The notes below the pieces were generated by a model. It did no database searches and was not told where the DNA came from. It saw only the letters and a list, made by a program, of their open reading frames with translations. A program made the position numbers and the translations under genes. Below, one piece after another: positions 11,481 through 21,879 of a stretch of DNA of 64,000 nt. Source of the stretch: Corella eumyota (taxonomy: Eukaryota; Chordata; Ascidiacea; Phlebobranchia; Corellidae); the NCBI GenBank assembly GCA_963082875.1, contig OY720102.1, positions 9,584,990 to 9,648,989 of the forward strand. The letters are read 5' to 3'. Numbering within the stretch: position 1 is the stretch's first letter; the number at the start of each line of letters is the position of its first letter.

Positions 11481-11511
11481 ACTTGTGTATCGTATTTTTA
11501 TTTTAGTGATA

Positions 11512-11727
11512 ATGTCGCCAAGTGTAGATATTGAAACTGCAACTCCTGGAATTGTTAATAAAACGAACCATTTTAACGTGGTTGTTTATCTTTCACAATT
11601 ACTAGTGCTGTTAATTATAATCGCAGCTAGTATCTACAACTTAACTAAGGGTAGCGACCAGGCAGATTTGGGGTTAACACTTTTAAAAACTGGACAAGGC
11701 TCTCAGACTGCGCAAGCAAATGAATGA
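11512..11727 (+). CDS. Small single-pass membrane protein of Polinton
   Basis: An open reading frame of about 72 residues starting MSPSVDIETATPGIVN, with one hydrophobic segment (VVYLSQLLVLLIIIAASIY, about residues 22-40) and a polar tail. Polintons often carry a short membrane protein at this place between integrase and the capsid-associated gene. Its role is unknown. I chose the second Met because the family-like MSP start follows it. It overlaps the next gene by 8 bp (ATG at 11720), an arrangement expected of compact viral-type genomes. It is part of a fossil element. Confidence 0.6.
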   Translation: MSPSVDIETATPGIVNKTNHFNVVVYLSQLLVLLIIIAASIYNLTKGSDQADLGLTLLKTGQGSQTAQANE

Positions 11728-12301
11728 GTTTTACTTGACAACCGCTAGCATGGATTATTTTTCGGAAAATACCCTGCATCAATTCACAACAAAGCTATTA
11801 AAACCTATTACATTGGATTCTAATTGGGTTTGTGGTCCCAGCGAAATCAGTCTCTCGGGAACTTACGCAAATTTAAGTGAAAAACATTGTAGGCTAAAGT
11901 ATACCAAAAGCGGGGTGGTTCAGGACTTTAAACTGCTTACAGGCTATTACGACACACCTGATGCACTTATGGAAGGCGTAAAAGATGCTTTTGAAAGGGC
12001 ACGCCTAAAAGATAGAATTATTATTCGCCATTACCTAATCTCAAAAAAAATCCATTTCTACGTAAAACCAGCTGAAGAAGTAAATTTGTGTCATGATCTC
12101 GCCGACTTGTTAGGTTTTAACCGTACAAATTTCCCATCTGGAAATCACTTTTTAATCACAGGGTTGAATTTACACGCGAAATTGAGCGCATTATATCTGG
12201 ATTGCTACACACTTGATTATTCGTATCACGGATATAAACGAACTCCTTTATTAGATAATGTCGGGTACAGTGCAACACCCATGCATATAATATATAATTA
12301 G
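11720..12301 (+). CDS. Polinton capsid-associated protein (minor-capsid-like)
   Basis: An open frame of 193 residues. The N-terminus FYLTTASMDYFSENTLHQFT and then KLLKPI follows the pattern 'FY..L.S..S...FP.NT...F...L..PI' of a conserved Polinton virion protein, probably the minor capsid (penton) component or a close partner. A GYYDTPDALME segment at about residues 75-85 is also typical. Family members are usually longer, so this is likely a shortened form. It lies between the membrane protein and the Gly-rich protein, as in intact Polintons. Part of a fossil. The link to a specific virion role is from memory. Confidence 0.65.
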   Translation: MNEFYLTTASMDYFSENTLHQFTTKLLKPITLDSNWVCGPSEISLSGTYANLSEKHCRLKYTKSGVVQDFKLLTGYYDTPDALMEGVKDAFERARLKDRIIIRHYLISKKIHFYVKPAEEVNLCHDLADLLGFNRTNFPSGNHFLITGLNLHAKLSALYLDCYTLDYSYHGYKRTPLLDNVGYSATPMHIIYN

Positions 12302-12339
12302 ATTCATTATAAGAACATAATAAATTTTAATCTTGAAAC

Positions 12340-12720
12340 AATCAGTTTTACCCTGACAAATGATATAGGCGAACCTGTATTTTTTCTTTCTGGAAAAGTA
12401 ATACTCACTCTGCATTTTAAACGAATATCGTCGTCACTTGTATAGAACTTTATGTGAAGATAAAATATATAAAAGAAACAATACTTGGGTTTTTTCTCTC
12501 AGTCTACGCATAGTTAAGGGAAAAATGTATCGTCATTACAACCCACCTTATGTTTCTAAAAATAACATATACGAAAAATATTACGCGGAACATGCTGGCA
12601 ACGGGGTGCCCATCTATACTGGAAATCATCGTGTGCAGGCTGGGTACGGTTTAGGTAGTATTTTTAGTAGCCTAGGACGCGCAATCATACCCGTGATTTA
12701 ATCCGGGCGAAAGCAGTCGG
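12340..12720 (+). pseudogene. Gly-rich Polinton protein fragment
   Basis: The open part from about 12525 encodes MYRHYNPPYVSKNNIYEKYY and then GNGVPIYTGNHRVQAGYGLG with a hydrophobic SIFSSLGRAIIPVI end. A 'G.G...Y.G...Q.GYG.GS....' stretch followed by a hydrophobic helix is characteristic of a short Polinton protein placed just before the major capsid gene, possibly a virion core or membrane-active peptide. Part of the fossil. Its upstream border is unclear. Confidence 0.5.
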
Positions 12721-12943
12721 AAAACGAGCACTTTCTAGCGGAAATAACTTAACCGGAGATCTGATACGTGGAAAAAACCCAAAACAAGTTTTTCTTAAAC
12801 GCAGCAATAAAATGGGAAATTAAATTATGCATGACGCAAAAGATCCTTTTTTTCCACCACCACCCGGTACTCAACATAAAAGACACGGCACAAAACGAAT
12901 TCTGTCAAAGGAAAACGCAGATAAAAAGACGCATTTGAAAGTA

Positions 12944-14105
12944 ATGGCTCTAATCCACCCGCTTTCTTGCGACTGCTTGACCTCGGATCTTGATTTATTT
13001 TTTGTGCCACCTACTCAGACGTCAATCGAAAGTTCGACAACTATTCAGATCTTACCTCTGTCAGCATTAAACGACGATTCTCCAATTGAATTTATTGTGT
13101 CAGGCAGTGGTGAACAATACTTAAATTTAGCTGCACCTTGCCTTTTTGTGCGTGCAAAAATCGTTAAAAATGATAGAACTAATTTAGTTGATGATCAAGA
13201 AATAGCGCCTATTAATTACTTGATAAACACAATGTTTAGTCAAGTAGATTTGAGCTTAAACGACAAACTCGTTTCGCCAGCTCAAATACCTATGCCTACA
13301 GAAGTTATTTGGAAACACTTATCGTTCGGAAGAGATGCCAAACCAACACACTTGCAATCCTCCATGTGGTATGCTGATTCTGGATCAAGATTTGATAATC
13401 TAGCTAACGCAGGTTATCGTCAACGCAATCAAAAAGTAGCCCAAAGTCGTTCGTTCGACATGCTCGGAAAACTTCATCTCGACTTATGTTTTCAACAACG
13501 TTACATGTTGAACGGTGTCGATTTAAAAATAAAACTTTTACCGAACAACAACAATTTTTATTGCATGGCTTCTGCAGTTGAATTTAAGTTAAAGCTGGAA
13601 GAAGCATACTTGCTAGTCCGCAAAGTTAAACTTAATCCTGATCTTCAATTGGCTCATTAAAACCTTAAATAACAGCACAGCAAAATACCCCATCCGTCGT
13701 GTCGAAACTAAAATATTTTTTATACCCAGAGGAAATTTAAACGCAAATATTCAAAATCTTTTCTTGGTACAAGTACCTAAACGTATCGTTATTGGATGTG
13801 TAGATAACACATTTTTCAACGAAGCAATCAATCGAAATCCTTTCAATTTTAAAAACTATATGATCAACTATGTAGCTTTGTTTAACGATGGCAAAATGAT
13901 ACCCAGTGCTCCGTTCACACCCGCATTTAATAGAGATCACTACTCTAGAAGTTACTGTTCCTTATTCGATAGCACCAAACAATTTTTTTAAGATACTGGT
14001 AATTGCATCTCTTTCGCAGACTACAAAGCTGGCTACACCTTGTTTGCTTTTGATTTGACTGCCGGTGGATGCACAGCATCTAGGACAGATAACACGTTAC
14101 AATAA
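12944..14105 (+). pseudogene. Polinton major capsid protein, fossil
   Basis: Double jelly-roll major capsid protein. Signature stretches in order are LDLFFVPPTQTSIESS near the start, SPIEFIVSGSGEQYLNLA, INYLINTMFSQVDLSLNDKL, LHLDLCFQQRYMLNGVDLKI, LVRKVKLNPDLQLAH, and a C-terminal part with RRVETKIFFIPRGN, ALFNDGKMIPSAPFTP and ADYKAGYTLFAFDLT. I take the Met at 12944 (MALIHPLSCDC) as the likely family start, although the frame is open from 12827. The protein is nearly full length. It is part of the fossil and broken, with few breaks. Confidence 0.85.
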
Positions 14106-14660
14106 ACATGAAAATAGCAGATTCGTTACGGTATTCCATTGATAAATGTTTGCTACGTTACCTTCATTGTTTGCTTTTGGCTAAACACTTTACCATTATA
14201 CATAATTTAGATTCAGACTTGACCTATATTGGTAATAATATTAGCAAAAAATACTTGCTTTATTAAGTTAATTAACAGTATTTGTTACATAAAAGTTTTT
14301 TCAAATAATCGGACGAGGGTTATTTTTACCTTTTAACTTGGTTACTTTTAAGCCAAACACAATTATCTTATCAAATGATTGTACGCTTAATTTTAATGCT
14401 TGCTGCTTGTTGTGCAAAGGAAAGTTACAGTCAAATTTGCAATTTGTAACGCTGGTAATCCACTTATAATTAAATACTTGTTTCTTTATGAAGGTTAAGT
14501 TTAAAGATAAAAAGTTAAATTTTTTTATCAAATAAATTTAGTTACGTGTTATATCGTTGTACTTGTGAATCAACTTAATTTTTTAACCTGACGTTATGCC
14601 TACACTAGTGAAATTGAAAAGTTATTTATTTATTTCAAAAATCGTGTTTTAGTCATTTAA
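14106..14660. other. AT-rich interval between Polinton fossil and tRNA-Leu
   Basis: No motif-bearing coding stretch is visible. One open stretch of about 76 codons on the minus strand is low-complexity Lys/Phe/Asn and is probably chance. Confidence 0.5.
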
Positions 14661-14666
14661 AACTAA

Positions 14667-14782
14667 TGTCAGAAGTGGGATTCGAACCCACGCCTACATT
14701 CGGAGACCAGAACACCCATCACCGCTCAACAGCAAAGACTTTACCTTGAGTCTGGCGCCTTAGACCACTCGGCCATCCTGAC
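14667..14782 (-). tRNA. tRNA-Leu(CAA): tRNA-Leu(CAA) with intron
   Basis: The minus strand begins GTCAGGATGGCCGAGTGGTC, has the CCAGACTCAAG anticodon arm, a long variable arm (TCTCCGAATGTAGG), the GGTTCGAATCC B box, and ends CTTCTGACA. The acceptor GTCAGGA pairs with TTCTGAC apart from wobble. An intron of about 32 nt (starting GTAAAGTCTT) lies right after the anticodon loop base 37, the usual place in eukaryotic tRNA-Leu(CAA). Apart from the intron it is close to the vertebrate tRNA-Leu(CAA) sequence as I remember it. It looks functional. Confidence 0.95.
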
Positions 14783-15204
14783 ATAATCCAATACAATTGT
14801 ATAAATTTAATATTTACAAAAAATATTGCAATAAATGGTTATTTCTGTTCAACCAGGTGCTGCATTACGAAACTCATTAAATTAAAGATATCGTGTGGCG
14901 AATTTTCTAATTATATTGCTATTATGGGTTAGTAGATACAAAATCTTGACTTACTTCTTTAAAAAATAAACGCTAAATTTACATTATGTCAAAATTCATT
15001 TTTATTAACCAACATTTGCACATCAAAAAGGGAAAAACATTTTTCTAAAAAATATAGACAAATCAAAAAAACAAATTTAATTTAAAGTCCCATTATAAAA
15101 AGATTTGCAAATATAAATCGCAAATTTTATTTATTTCTAAATCAGAAAAAGTAGACTATTTATTAAAATTTTTAAATTTAACAATAATAGTTTCAAACAT
15201 GAAA

Positions 15205-15277
15205 AGGCGTTACTGGGGATCGAATCCAGGCTCTACTGTTTACAAGACAGGCGCGTTACCACTAACCTATAACACCC
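15205..15277 (-). tRNA. tRNA-Thr(UGU)-like gene
   Basis: A 73-nt cloverleaf on the minus strand begins GGGTGTTATAGGTTAGTGGT, has the anticodon arm CTGTCTTGTAAACAG (loop with TGT) and a B box GGATTCGATCC. The acceptor arms GGGTGTT and AACGCCT pair with one G-U closure. The T stem pairs imperfectly, the A box is slightly unusual and the 3' flank has only a short T run, so it may be a pseudogene or a tRNA-derived repeat head. No intron. It lies 420 bp from tRNA-Leu on the same strand. Confidence 0.6.
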
Positions 15278-15279
15278 TT

Positions 15280-16325
15280 TCTGAATATTAAGGTATTGAA
15301 TTAATATCAAAATAAAAAGGAGAATTTAAAATCAAAATTTTTTATAGTTTATATATTCTCACTTATTATCGTTTACTGTTTTAAAAGTTGAAAACTTATA
15401 AAAATATAATTTTTTTTCTTTTGCACTTTAAATGACTAAACTTATTCGTATCAAATAAAGCTTAAACTTTCGTTAGAAAGTTCCAGATTAAGTAAACTTA
15501 TTACCATTTTTGAAACAAATTTTATGTATTATATTGGCTTATCTGGATATCATTAATTAATATAATTTAATATATTTTAACTTTATTCATTTTAAAGCAC
15601 GACATTTTTTTCTATAAAAAATATTGTCTTTAAATTTTTCAAATGTTTAATAACGCATATTAAATTATTTTTTGGTTGTTCACGTTTAATTAACAAATTT
15701 AAAAACAACAGAGTCGGGTAAAATTACCAGTGGGATAATGTGGGGTTATATACATTTAAAACATAACAAAATTTGTATTTAGAAATATAAAGCAATAATA
15801 TAAAATACTTTCAATTAGTGTGCTCACTTTTTAAATCTTGACATAATTTTGTAATGTTGAGCATAAATAATCTACTTAACAATCTTGTTTTAGTATATTT
15901 TACAAAATCACAGAAGGATCGGGATGTGTATAATTATCTATTCAGAATGTTTTTTTTACTTTAGGTTCATTTAATAAATAAATATTTTTTTGGTCCTTGT
16001 ACATTTTCAGTACAGCGTAGGTTAAGTTTAAAGAGTTGTTCAAGCAATTAAAAAAAAGCAAAAATATCTTTAACAGTTGCACGACTAAAATAAAAAAGGT
16101 AACTATTAATTAAATTTGTATAAATGGTAGTAAGAATATCATTTGCTTTTTTTGTCTGACGTAAACAAACATTTAAATGTTGTTTTACATTTTAGAAAAT
16201 TAAGCAAGCAATTAATTTCTTTTTTAATGCAAAACAAATCGGTAAGCATTAAAATGCTAAGGTTTGATTTGTTACTTTTTTTATTTTAATTAATCAAACT
16301 CAAATTAATTTTATTACAGTCACGA
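15280..16325. other. AT-rich interval, nothing identified
   Basis: No RNA gene, element end or motif-bearing open frame was recognised. It leads into the duplicated block starting near 16.33 kb. Confidence 0.5.
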
Positions 16326-17995
16326 AATTGCATAGTTGTAAAGATCTTTAGGAAAAAAACAACTTTTAAAAACCTTCGGTAAGCAATTTCATCTTTAAGG
16401 TAAGATTCTTTTTTTTAACCTAAAATATTTATTTTTTTAATGCAGAGTAACCCCTTGTAAAATTATACTTATTTTAAAAAAATACTTACTTAGGAAAACA
16501 AAAAAAAATTGCTAATTTCAATATAATTTTAAACTCTTGATAGCTATAGGCTTTAAAATCTTAATAACTTACCAGTCAGTGATCAACTCTTTTTTAAAAG
16601 TTTTTAAACGATTGAACTTGTTTTGTTAAGTCCATTATTAGAAATCGGAGCGGAATATTGCAACAGACATTTTACGAAATAACAAATAACTTTTTATAGT
16701 GTAACATTCTGGCATGTGTGTTTATTATAATTGTTTGTGAACGATACTATAATACATAATTAAAAAATACGTGTGTATGTCATTAAGTATGTTAGTGTTA
16801 CATGAGTTAAACAAGTAAATTAAAAAATCAACATGAAATAATTTTACTAATCACATTGGGTGAAATTATTGTTTTATAAAAATGCATAAAAAAGAGAACA
16901 CAGTTATTTTATGAAGTTTATTCCACTGTATTTAAATCTAGTTTAAAAAAGTTTATTTTATGTAGACTGTAGAATCAATTGTAATAAGCCTATTACAATC
17001 AATTCTAAGTTCAAGCTAGTTCAATGTCATTGACCGAAAACGTACAACAATTATTCTTGTTACAACGGGCGTCAACTCCAAACAATGCAAACTAAAATCG
17101 CCCTTAACGAGAATTAGCCACGTAACATGTACGTAGAAGGCCAGCGGCTTTACAACGAACGAACTTTTATTACCTCTCGGTTTTGCTATAAATACTGGAA
17201 CAATTTAAACATTCTTCACCTACTGATAGTTGGTCATCGTTACATCGTCGGGCCAATCTACCGATAGTTGGCCACCGTCGCATCTTGCAATAACTGGACC
17301 TACAGTAACGTAACTTTTAATCAAACCGTGTAAGTGTTTTGCCGTTTTACAATAAAAGTATTACTGTTACCGTCTTGTCGTTTATAAATAAAATTACCAA
17401 ACCAAATAATCATAACGAATGAAGTCGGTAAACGGAGTCAGGTCAAACAATTAAACCAAAATAACTATAACAATAAATCTAGTAACTCTACAAATGGTGA
17501 TCTCCCGACGTGATTAAAGGTTAATAATATAGTTGTAGAGTGCTATAATTAACCTCGAATACGCAAACCTTTCGATATTTCAAACCTTCCGAATTACGAT
17601 TTAAAATAAGTCTCCAGTCAAAAACTTCCATAGTTGTAGAGGTCTTTAGAAGATATTTAATTTTTTAAAACCTTCGGTAAACTATTTCATCTTGAAGGTA
17701 AGATTGTTTTTTTTTAAACCTAAAATATCAAATTTAATTTTTTAGATACAAAGTAACCCCTTGTAAGAAATCTTAATTAATTACCAATTAGTAATCCATA
17801 TTAGTATATCAACATATATAAATATTGCTTTCTTAAAAGTTTTAAACGATTGAACTTGTTGTTGAGTCTTTTATTAGAAATCGTAAGCCGGATGATGATA
17901 CATGCGTGTCATGACTGTTTTACTTGTTTTTATAACGTAAAATTCTGGCATGTGCGTATGGTATTGTGGTATTTATTAAATTAATCTTAATAATT
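16325..17995 (+). repeat. Diverged duplication flanking an LTR fragment
   Basis: A block at about 16325-16740 recurs at about 17605-17975 in the same orientation. Shared anchors include CATAGTTGTA.AG.TCTTTAG, AACCTTCGGTAA..ATTTCAT, TT.AAGGTAAGATT, AGTAACCCCTTGTAA, AAACGATTGAACTTGTT and ATTCTGGCATGTG. Each copy has an acceptor-like CAG or AG before a short open stretch (SRNCIVVKIFRKK in copy one, SKTSIVVEVFRRY in copy two) and an AAG|GTAAGAT donor, so an ancient duplicated exon is possible. Substitutions and indels are frequent, so the duplication is old. The Gypsy-type LTR fragment sits between the copies. Confidence 0.65.
17020..17515 (+). mobile_element. Gypsy-type LTR with primer-binding-site leader, fossil
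   Basis: About 470 bp with a TATA-like GCTATAAATACTG, AATAAA signals, and an end at CTCTACA followed by AATGGTGATCTCCCGACGTG, which resembles the TGGTGACCCCGACGTGATT leader common after Ty3/Gypsy LTRs. A second, shorter copy lies at 24313-24780 and a smaller piece near 20.93 kb. No coding region follows, so this is an LTR plus a few bases of leader. Its 5' edge is uncertain. Broken fossil. Confidence 0.55.
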
Positions 17996-17999
17996 TATA

Positions 18000-20580
18000 T
18001 CCATTTGTGTTTTTCTACATACACTAAAACGTTGTAGCATTAAATCCTTCATATGTTACGTGCTTTCATTTTAATCGTAAACCTACATATAAATATTTAA
18101 TAGTTATGCCGCAAAACATTTCATAAAAATGATTTTATCTGCACTTCTATTTATTGCTAGCATTCGCTTTAAAAAGATAATTAAAAAGTCGAGTAAATAA
18201 ATAGATATTACAATAACTACAACATTTGCGCGACGAAAAATGACAAAAACAATTTAATGATTTAAATCATACTATAAGAATTAATGTTTTAATAAACATT
18301 TTAAATTAAATTATAGCATAGTCACCAAACCTCAAATAGATTAAATTAATTTTAGTTAAGATTAATAAAATATTGAAAAAATAGACACAAAAGAAAAAAA
18401 GATGCAATAAAAAAAATTAACAAAAACACAGTATTTAAATGAACTTTAAATTAAACATAAAGGTCGCTCTTACCCCACCTAAGAGTTTATTTAAGTTAAC
18501 ATCTATAAAAAAAGTTAGTCAACAATTATTTAACTTATGTTTTCAAAATTTGTTTTGATTTTTTTTACAAAATTTTTAAAAAATGTACTTTAATATGAAC
18601 ATTTGCTAAACCAACCCATAACCAAGCTTTAATTTAGGCTTTTACAAAGGACCACAAATAGGTTTCTTTTAGGTTTAGCTTAGGCTAAAGATTTCGATGT
18701 TTAACCTACAGTTGGAGAAGTTTAAATGGGAGGCCTTATAGCGACCATGGGAAGCCAACCACTTCCCCGTACGTGAATATTGATTGGTTCCATAAGCGCG
18801 TTTGATCAGCTTTTAGTGACCTTGGGCCAATAGCAACATCACCGTAAGATTTATACAATTTTAAAGGTGTGTTACAATTGGTTGACATGTTTATTCTATT
18901 GACAAAATGTTGCAATTCATCAAACACAAATTAACTTAGAATTTTGCAAACATTGCGCAATTATTTCGCAGAATTTTTGCAATTACAACTAACACTGACC
19001 TTATAAAATCATCAAGTTATATAAAAAACTTCATAATATACTTATTTGTCCTTGATGTTATCAACGAAATTCGTTTATTCATAATATTATTGATTCCCTA
19101 AGTACAACAACCTTAATAGCATATTTGCTTACAATATAAATTTGTTTAATGTTTTTACATGATATTGAACTATAAGGTTGTGCGTCATATTTGGCTGACA
19201 CCACCATGTTATAAATACCTATTTAGTTTAATGAAAACTACCAAATTGTTCGGTATGAGATAACTAACTGCTTTAAATTGTAATAAAATTAACTTTAAAA
19301 TTTTGAAAAAAAAATTAACTTTAACCAAAAACAATAAAAACACCTTTAATGGGATTCGAACCCAATACCACCTTACCAGCAATTAGCAACACATAAACAG
19401 TTTATTATATTAGATATAAGAAAAAATAACAAATTAAATATGAAAGTTTAGTTGCAACAATAAAGTAGTTTGTGCAAATAGTTAAATAAAAATTTAATTA
19501 ACACATACGCAAACATAACTTTTGGGCCTCTACTTTAAAAAAAAAAAAAAACCTCATAAACTCAATCATACAAGATAGCAGTAACTTTTGACTAATTTTC
19601 TTAAATTTAAAAATTGCCTTTTTCTACTTGTTTTAAATCAGCTATTATAAACGAATGTTATTTTGCTGAAATGGCATATTAATTGCTATGCCAAAGTGGT
19701 TAAGATATATAGAATAACTTTACAAAAAAAATACCAGAATTTATAAACAAAACCTTTTTTTGAACAGTGGTGCTCTGGGTTTATGTTGGCGTAGATAACA
19801 AAGATGGCTCAATGGCTAATTAACTACAAAAGAAGAAGAATTTCAAAAAATGGCAGCAACGCGAAATAAATCTGGCAAAATTTTTGATTAGTTGACTGTA
19901 AACTCGTTCCTTTAACCATAAAGTAGTTTATAATTAGTAAAATTTTACCACCCCAGTGTTGAAAAAAGGTTAAAAACTAAGTAATAAAACATTTTAAATT
20001 TTAGTTTTTAAACTTATTTATTTACTATTAACTGCAGTTTTTATCTTGCATGAAACGTATTTTGTTTATTTAGTCCTAAAAAACAAGTTAAAAAGTTGGT
20101 GGTTTTAACATAATTCGCCCCTTAGACGAGCCACCAGAGGTAGTTAGTTCATAAGCTTAATTTAAAACTTTGTTTTAAAAAATATAGCGGGCTTTGTCGT
20201 AACTTTATTAGATTACAACATCACAATTGAATTAAGCGTTTCAGAAGATATCTGAATGCAACATGTGTTTAACGTGTTTATTATTAAATTAATTAAGAAT
20301 TGTCATAAATTTGCCAAATGGTGTTCAAATTTTAACTGTAAGGTATAGCTTTAAGCCAAATTTGACGATTTTTCATTTTCATTTAAACAGCCAAACAACT
20401 GGCAGTCAGACAGTTTAAGTTATTAAAAGTTAAACATAAGTTAGTAGGAGACTGTTTAATTAAGAATACGTAATTTTCCGATTTGGTGACCCACAAGACT
20501 TTCAAAAAAACTATTTTTCGAGAACAAATGTTTGCTTACAGAGTACCAGAATTTTAAAATTGTAAACCTAAGCAAACAGG
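18000..20580. other. AT-rich interval with tRNA-like scraps
   Basis: No gene recognised. A B-box-like GGGTTCGAATCCCAT occurs on the minus strand at about 19350-19365 and an A-box-like GCCAAAGTGGTTAAG at about 19690, each without a cloverleaf. A slightly GC-richer segment at 18720-18930 is open on the minus strand for 63 codons but matches nothing I know. Confidence 0.45.
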
Positions 20581-20919
20581 AGTAGTGAACAAGTGGCATA
20601 TGCATTTCTATACACTTTCAAACGAGCTACGATTTTCTGACTGCAACTTATTTCTTGCCTGTAAGCCGACATTCAACACGTTTATGTCTACAAAGCCCAC
20701 AAATGGCTCGTCTACTTTTACGCCCAAGTTGGCTTACCTACGCCCACAGAGGCTAATTTATTGTCCCTTTTAAATGTCACTCGTCGCATGCAAACCCACG
20801 ACACAGCTCAAGAGTAAAAAAGATCGCAACATGTCAATCAGTTCACTTTTCAATTTTCATTTGTTTTTTTCGAGGAAGGTATTAATTCTGCCTAAATTTT
20901 ATATGCCAGAAATGAAACT

Positions 20920-21500
20920 TTTTTCAAAGGCATCTCACCAAACAACGCACTCTAAAATCGCCCTTAACAAGAATTTGCCCCGTAACCTGTATGTTTTGCA
21001 ATAGCAGCATGAACAAATACTTTGAGAAGGGAAAATGTAGGATAATTTGAATAACTTACTTTAATTCTATGACGTAACCTTTCTCCTTTTTTAGGCTATT
21101 TACCTTTTTTTCACAGTATTTTCATTTGTATATAGCGTATATACTATGTGTCTGTTTGAGCGCCATAGTGTGAAGAGGGAAAGTGGTGGCGGAGAGATAT
21201 AGCGGTGGTGGCCGCACAAACGGTTGTGGTGTAGAGCGAAAAAGTGTATGTTATGATAACTTATAGTTTGAAGAAATAATATTTTATTCTGTAACAATTC
21301 ATAATTAGTCTCTATTCTATTGTGTTTTTGCATATTGACTCGCCAACGTATTACCAGAATTAATGAGAAGTATTACTTGCCTGTGAAATATACAACGTTC
21401 AAGGTTATTCTGGTGTGTTGCTTATTATTAAACTTAAGCAATAACAGCAAACGGAGTCAAACCTTTATTAACTTAAAAGGTTAAACAATACAGAACAGTC
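20920..21500 (+). mobile_element. LTR-derived fragments
   Basis: 20925-21000 shares CAAACAACGCA, TAAAATCGCCC, TAACAAGAATT and CGTAACCTGTA with the LTR copies at 17.0 and 24.3 kb. 21069-21270 shares TATGACGTA, GTAGAGCG and AGTGTATGTTAT with a segment at 31.11-31.23 kb. A 'caaacggagtcaaac' end near 21450 matches the 3' part of the 17-kb LTR. These look like old pieces of related Gypsy-type elements. Borders are unclear. Confidence 0.35.
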
Positions 21501-21879
21501 GGATTTCACCATAGATATTATTCTAGTCGGAATATATCCCTATAAACTATTACTCAAAATAACTCTACCTACAGGATACACAATTTAACGCATAATACAG
21601 ACGATTACATCATTTTTATTGCTTTTAACAACGATTAAGACTATAATCACATTTAATTTATATGAACCACAATGCAGACTGCTGCGGTCACTCCCGCTCA
21701 TCACAGCTTGTGTAAAATAATTTTATCATTTGGCTTGTGAAAGCATTGAAAGTAATGTCATAAAGGCAAGTTAATTATTTAACTGTTATTAACAAAACAA
21801 CTTGGTTTATTTTAGAATGGTTAACAAAAAGAGTTCGCATAAAGTTATTTATTTTGGCTTTAAATAATTTAAATAAATC

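Larger units (their letters stand above)
10570..14105 (+). mobile_element. Polinton/Maverick fossil, partial
   Basis: A contiguous 3.5-kb block carries integrase, a small membrane protein, a capsid-associated protein, a short Gly-rich protein and the major capsid protein, all on the plus strand and in an order typical of animal Polintons. DNA polymerase B, the packaging ATPase and the maturation protease are absent, and no long terminal inverted repeats were seen, so roughly three quarters of a 15-20-kb element is missing. It is broken, with several breaks. One edge abuts the companion-gene exons at 10.5 kb and the other fades into AT-rich DNA before tRNA-Leu. Coding identity is still easy to recognise, which suggests moderate age. 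Confidence 0.85.

Noticed and set aside
12825-13010. Minus-strand open frame opposite the capsid gene
   Set aside because: Antisense shadow of the Polinton major capsid coding sequence.
18736-18927. 63-codon open frame on the minus strand in a GC-richer patch
   Set aside because: Protein-like composition but no family match, splice support or neighbour evidence.
19345-19380. Possible tRNA on the minus strand (GGGTTCGAATCCC)
   Set aside because: Only a B box and T arm are present; no A box or anticodon arm at a proper distance.
20585-21004. Two adjacent plus-strand open frames
   Set aside because: The second overlaps an LTR-derived fragment, and neither has a recognisable motif.
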